Of a DNA stretch of 64,000 nt, positions 61,460 to 64,000 are shown one piece after another (position 1 is the stretch's first letter; the number at the start of each line of letters is the position of its first letter). Below the pieces are notes generated by a model. The model saw only the letters and a program-made list of their open reading frames with translations, ran no database searches and was not told the origin of the DNA. The stretch comes from Fictibacillus nanhaiensis. GTDB lineage: Bacteria > Bacillota > Bacilli > Bacillales > Fictibacillaceae. The stretch covers positions 62,001-126,000 of the forward strand of contig NZ_JAMBOD010000002.1 of the NCBI RefSeq assembly GCF_023715445.1, given 5' to 3'. Position numbers and translations under genes: made by a program.

Positions 61460-62623
61460 TCACATCCCTCTTCTCTGAAAATAGACGACTTCCGGTGAAC
61501 AGGAATCCACTCCTTTTACAAATGCAATATGGGCTCTTGTTACAAAAATTTGTGCACGGAATGCATAAATGATAGAGTCTCCAACTTTCATATCCTCTTT
61601 CCGTTCCACACAGCCGTAGTAATCTATATTTTCATTAGAGATCTTTTGAATAGGTGTACTTTTTCTGAAAATAGAACTCTCGTTATCTCCGTATAAAACG
61701 TTTTCCATATTAGACCTTGAATAATAGCCTCCAGCTATTGTGTAAGCATATTCTTCATCCATGTGAGAAATTTCGGATACATACACTATGGAAGGGACTT
61801 CTTTTTGCGTTTCATCATAAGCATGAAGAGGTGTAGTTCCTGTCATAGCGTGACCTGGTTCACCATGCGTAATTCCATGCTTTTTTAATAAAGGAATCGT
61901 GTGGCAGCTTGTGGAACTCGGAGCGTTTAATTGCTTGACTTCAATCCCCAAGTTTTCAAGAATGTCTTTGCCATCTAGAAGGGTATTTAAATTAGGTGAA
62001 AATTCATAGTCAGTCTTAGATGTATTTAACTGCATGGTTGGAAAGTTGGTTAAGCCAGTGATCTGGATTCCCGGCAACGTTTGGATTTCTTTTGCAGCAG
62101 CTTCTAATTCAGCAAGAGGAATACCGCCAAATTGCCCTGGGTAAATAAGATCGCTCTCACCAATCACTCGTAGAATCACATCTTGTTTAATACCAAATTT
62201 TTCTGCTTCACCAGATAACTGCAAGGCTTTTTCATAGGAAAAAAGAGTAATGACTTCTGGGCGTATTTCAGTTATGACCTTTTTCCACTGATGTTTTCCA
62301 GGCTGAACGAGATGACCGATGTTTCCAATTTTACATTGATGTTCAATTAGGTTATTTGCTTCATCAATGTCTACAGCTACAGCTCGATCAATGCCGTTTT
62401 GCTCGATGAATTTGCCGATAAAACCACTTCTGCCAATCTGCTTTGTCATATAATAAAGACTGATGTCATTCTCTTTTGCTGTTTCACTTAAGCTCTGAAC
62501 ATTTAAAGAGAGGCTGTCCAAATCTATGACATATGTGTTAGGCGGTATCACACCATCTTGATGTAATTTAACTGCTGAACGAATTAATCTCGGGTTTCGT
62601 TTTGCGGTCATCTGTAAAAACAT
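61460..62623 (-). CDS. alanine-racemase-fold PLP enzyme (YhfX-like)
   Basis: A 387-residue PLP enzyme of fold type III. The PLP lysine is likely K61 in SLYYMTKQIGRSGF. Further markers: GLTNFPTMQLN, PSSTSCHTIPLLKKHGITHG, EPGHAMTGTTPLHA. It resembles E. coli YhfX, a putative amino-acid racemase or related carbanion enzyme of unknown substrate. ATG 62623 lies 7 nt after the upstream gene's stop; AAGGGG is about 11 nt upstream of it. Confidence 0.85.
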   Translation of the reverse strand: MFLQMTAKRNPRLIRSAVKLHQDGVIPPNTYVIDLDSLSLNVQSLSETAKENDISLYYMTKQIGRSGFIGKFIEQNGIDRAVAVDIDEANNLIEHQCKIGNIGHLVQPGKHQWKKVITEIRPEVITLFSYEKALQLSGEAEKFGIKQDVILRVIGESDLIYPGQFGGIPLAELEAAAKEIQTLPGIQITGLTNFPTMQLNTSKTDYEFSPNLNTLLDGKDILENLGIEVKQLNAPSSTSCHTIPLLKKHGITHGEPGHAMTGTTPLHAYDETQKEVPSIVYVSEISHMDEEYAYTIAGGYYSRSNMENVLYGDNESSIFRKSTPIQKISNENIDYYGCVERKEDMKVGDSIIYAFRAQIFVTRAHIAFVKGVDSCSPEVVYFQRRGM

Positions 62624-62630
62624 GCTGTGC

Positions 62631-63743
62631 TCAACCCCTTATCTCTGTAAACACTTCTTTTAAAATTCGAATCACTGTATCTGCTGAAGACTTCATTGGA
62701 TTAATGCGGATGCCATATTTTTTTAATTTCGGATCGCTCTCCATAAAGCCTCCTGATACACGATAGATCATCGGCAAAAGCTCATACTTAGACTCTGCTC
62801 CTACTGGATACGTAGCAGCTCCATATGCTGATGCTTTAGCGATTACATCTTGTGCGATCGGTTCTACTAATTCCAGGATCACGTTTTTCGATTGCGAATT
62901 TGTGATGTAAGCTTCCTTCACCATCGGAAGTTCATTTTGATTCAGCCTATTGCACAACAGCTCTACTTGCTCGTTTTGAATGGCAAGCATGACAGGTGCA
63001 AATACCATACTGCGCAATAGCTCATGTGCTTCATGACCTTGAACTTGGCCTCCGCCAGAGTAGTTTTGTTGATGGATTTGATCTACAAAACCACTGGAAC
63101 CAAGAATGACTCCGATTCCTTCAGGTCCCATCAATTTAAATCCGGAAAAAGTCGAGACATCTGCTCCATATTCAACGCCGATTCCTTTCATCTTCATTGC
63201 GCAATAGTTGTCATCGACAATGATACAAAGATCAGGGCGGATTTTTTTCACAATTTCTATTACATGTTTTAATGAGTACGTATCTGTTGGCTGCTGTCTC
63301 GCATGCTGTATATAGAAGACTTTGGATTCACGGTCAGTTTTGAGTATTTTCTCGAGCTCCTGTTCGTCATTGAAATCTGCAGGGCTTTGCTTTAGCCCCA
63401 TCAATCGAAAAGCACCTTTGGTTGTTGTATACATAGGTGCGGTATGTACGATGACTGAATCACCTGGTTCTACCACCATACTTAACGCAATCCGAATTGC
63501 ACCTGTGCCGCTCCCCCTTACTAACGCACATGCTTCTGCGTTAAAAGTCGAAGCTAAAACTTGTTCCACTAAGGCTGTCGTTTTTGGACGGTGGTGCTCA
63601 GGGTGAAGTCCTACATCTCCCGTTTCAAAGAAAGAATTATGCTTAAACACTTTTGTGACATCATCAAGCAGCTTAAACTGCAGTTCTGTTGCTTCCTGTA
63701 GCGATAAATTCTGCAGTATGGAGTCTGCGTACTTTTGTGTCAA
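62631..63743 (-). CDS. PLP-dependent aminotransferase-fold enzyme (E. coli YhfS-like)
   Basis: A 370-residue fold-type-I PLP enzyme with the cofactor lysine in DVSTFSGFKLMGPEGIGVIL and the nucleotide loop GSGTGAIRIALSM. It matches E. coli YhfS (not to be confused with the B. subtilis thiolase gene of the same name at 1970-3082). Reaction unknown; aminotransferase, lyase or racemase are all possible. TTG 63743 is used because AAAGGGTGA is about 8 nt upstream. It sits between php and yhfX in a conserved order. Confidence 0.85.
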   Translation of the reverse strand: MTQKYADSILQNLSLQEATELQFKLLDDVTKVFKHNSFFETGDVGLHPEHHRPKTTALVEQVLASTFNAEACALVRGSGTGAIRIALSMVVEPGDSVIVHTAPMYTTTKGAFRLMGLKQSPADFNDEQELEKILKTDRESKVFYIQHARQQPTDTYSLKHVIEIVKKIRPDLCIIVDDNYCAMKMKGIGVEYGADVSTFSGFKLMGPEGIGVILGSSGFVDQIHQQNYSGGGQVQGHEAHELLRSMVFAPVMLAIQNEQVELLCNRLNQNELPMVKEAYITNSQSKNVILELVEPIAQDVIAKASAYGAATYPVGAESKYELLPMIYRVSGGFMESDPKLKKYGIRINPMKSSADTVIRILKEVFTEIRG

Positions 63744-63750
63744 TTTACAT

Positions 63751-64000
63751 TCACCCTTTCGTTCGTATGCTAAAGGCTTTCTGTGGATTTTTGACCAGCA
63801 GTTTATTAATTACGGTTTCATTCATTCCCTTTTGTCTTAACGCTGGTATAAACGTGCGCAGCACAACATCATACCCCTGGCCTCCAAAAGCACTCAAATG
63901 AGATTTCCGGGTCAAGTCGCTCGAAAGCAGAATTTGATCCTCAAATCCATTCTCTATAAAAGTGATAAGAGATGCTAATCGATCTTCATCACTTCGATAG
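63751..64000 (-). CDS. phosphotriesterase-family protein (Php-like), partial at right edge
   Basis: The last 82 residues of a phosphotriesterase/resiniferatoxin-binding family protein: LITFIENGFEDQILLSSDLT, then KSHLSAFGGQGYDVVLRTFI and VKNPQKAFSIRTKG. The Asp in SSDLT is the conserved binuclear-metal ligand. The start and about two thirds of the gene lie beyond the window. It precedes yhfS-yhfX-yhfW, matching the E. coli php-yhf operon, which has no known reaction. Confidence 0.85.
   Translation of the reverse strand, partial: YRSDEDRLASLITFIENGFEDQILLSSDLTRKSHLSAFGGQGYDVVLRTFIPALRQKGMNETVINKLLVKNPQKAFSIRTKG

Overview
This is chromosomal DNA of a low-GC, endospore-forming Gram-positive bacterium of the Bacillaceae. 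The evidence is a Spo0E-family phosphatase, a CotF-type spore coat protein, strong AGGAGG ribosome-binding sites, and many genes and gene orders familiar from Bacillus subtilis: bioY-yhfT-yhfS, yojN-yojO, ywrA/B/C/D, tenI-thiO-thiS-thiG-thiF and panF-yhdT. The presence of aceB-aceA (glyoxylate shunt) argues against B. subtilis itself; a Fictibacillus-like or similar environmental Bacillus is a reasonable guess, but the sequence alone does not settle genus.

Layout. 1-7 kb: a sigma-70-like factor cut by the left edge, a DUF1659/DUF2922 pair, a tight cluster of DnaA boxes, then a BirA-controlled operon (bioY, acyl-CoA ligase, thiolase, two hot-dog dehydratase halves) and small stress or hypothetical proteins. 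7-16 kb: a CMD/AhpD-like gene with TGA at its second CxxC cysteine, a secreted subtilase, a SAM riboswitch separated from any obvious methionine gene, a YuiH-like molybdopterin protein, and the yojN-yojO AAA/VWA pair. 16-28 kb: panF-yhdT, cotF, a REP-associated transposase (RAYT) bracketed by its presumed REP palindromes, a chemoreceptor, spo0E-like, nucleoside hydrolase, DCC protein, and a ZorA/ZorB-like proton-channel pair. 28-39 kb: efflux transporter, M50 peptidase, and a long operon of a peptide ABC transporter, gamma-glutamyltransferase-like enzyme and split chromate transporter, with an Lrp/AsnC regulator upstream. 39-48 kb: aceB-aceA, an ABC-2 exporter and two EamA transporters. 47.6-51.5 kb: TPP-riboswitch-controlled thiazole operon. 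51.5-56.6 kb: an NprR-like TPR regulator divergent from a Vpr-like protease broken by two frameshifts. 57-64 kb: a YjiH-family membrane protein, a serine hydrolase, and the C-terminal part of a php-yhfS-yhfX-yhfW-like cluster (E. coli names) of unknown function, cut by the right edge.

The most unusual features lie between genes. Two unrelated families of short arrays repeat with a strict 21-nt (locally 20-nt) period: family I (TGAGCGAAA units, three copies) and family II (ATTARGTCT units, two copies). A third family is MITE-like with terminal inverted repeats (three copies). A fourth is the GGGGTCTGTCCCC REP family (at least six clear copies plus two larger palindromes), which travels with the RAYT gene and in one case supplies the C-terminal residues of panF. 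Five DnaA-box 9-mers, four of them perfect, lie within 82 bp at 1166-1247, with two further perfect boxes upstream. These, the candidate selenocysteine/nonsense codon, and the ZorAB-like pair lacking a recognisable effector gene are the parts most worth following up.
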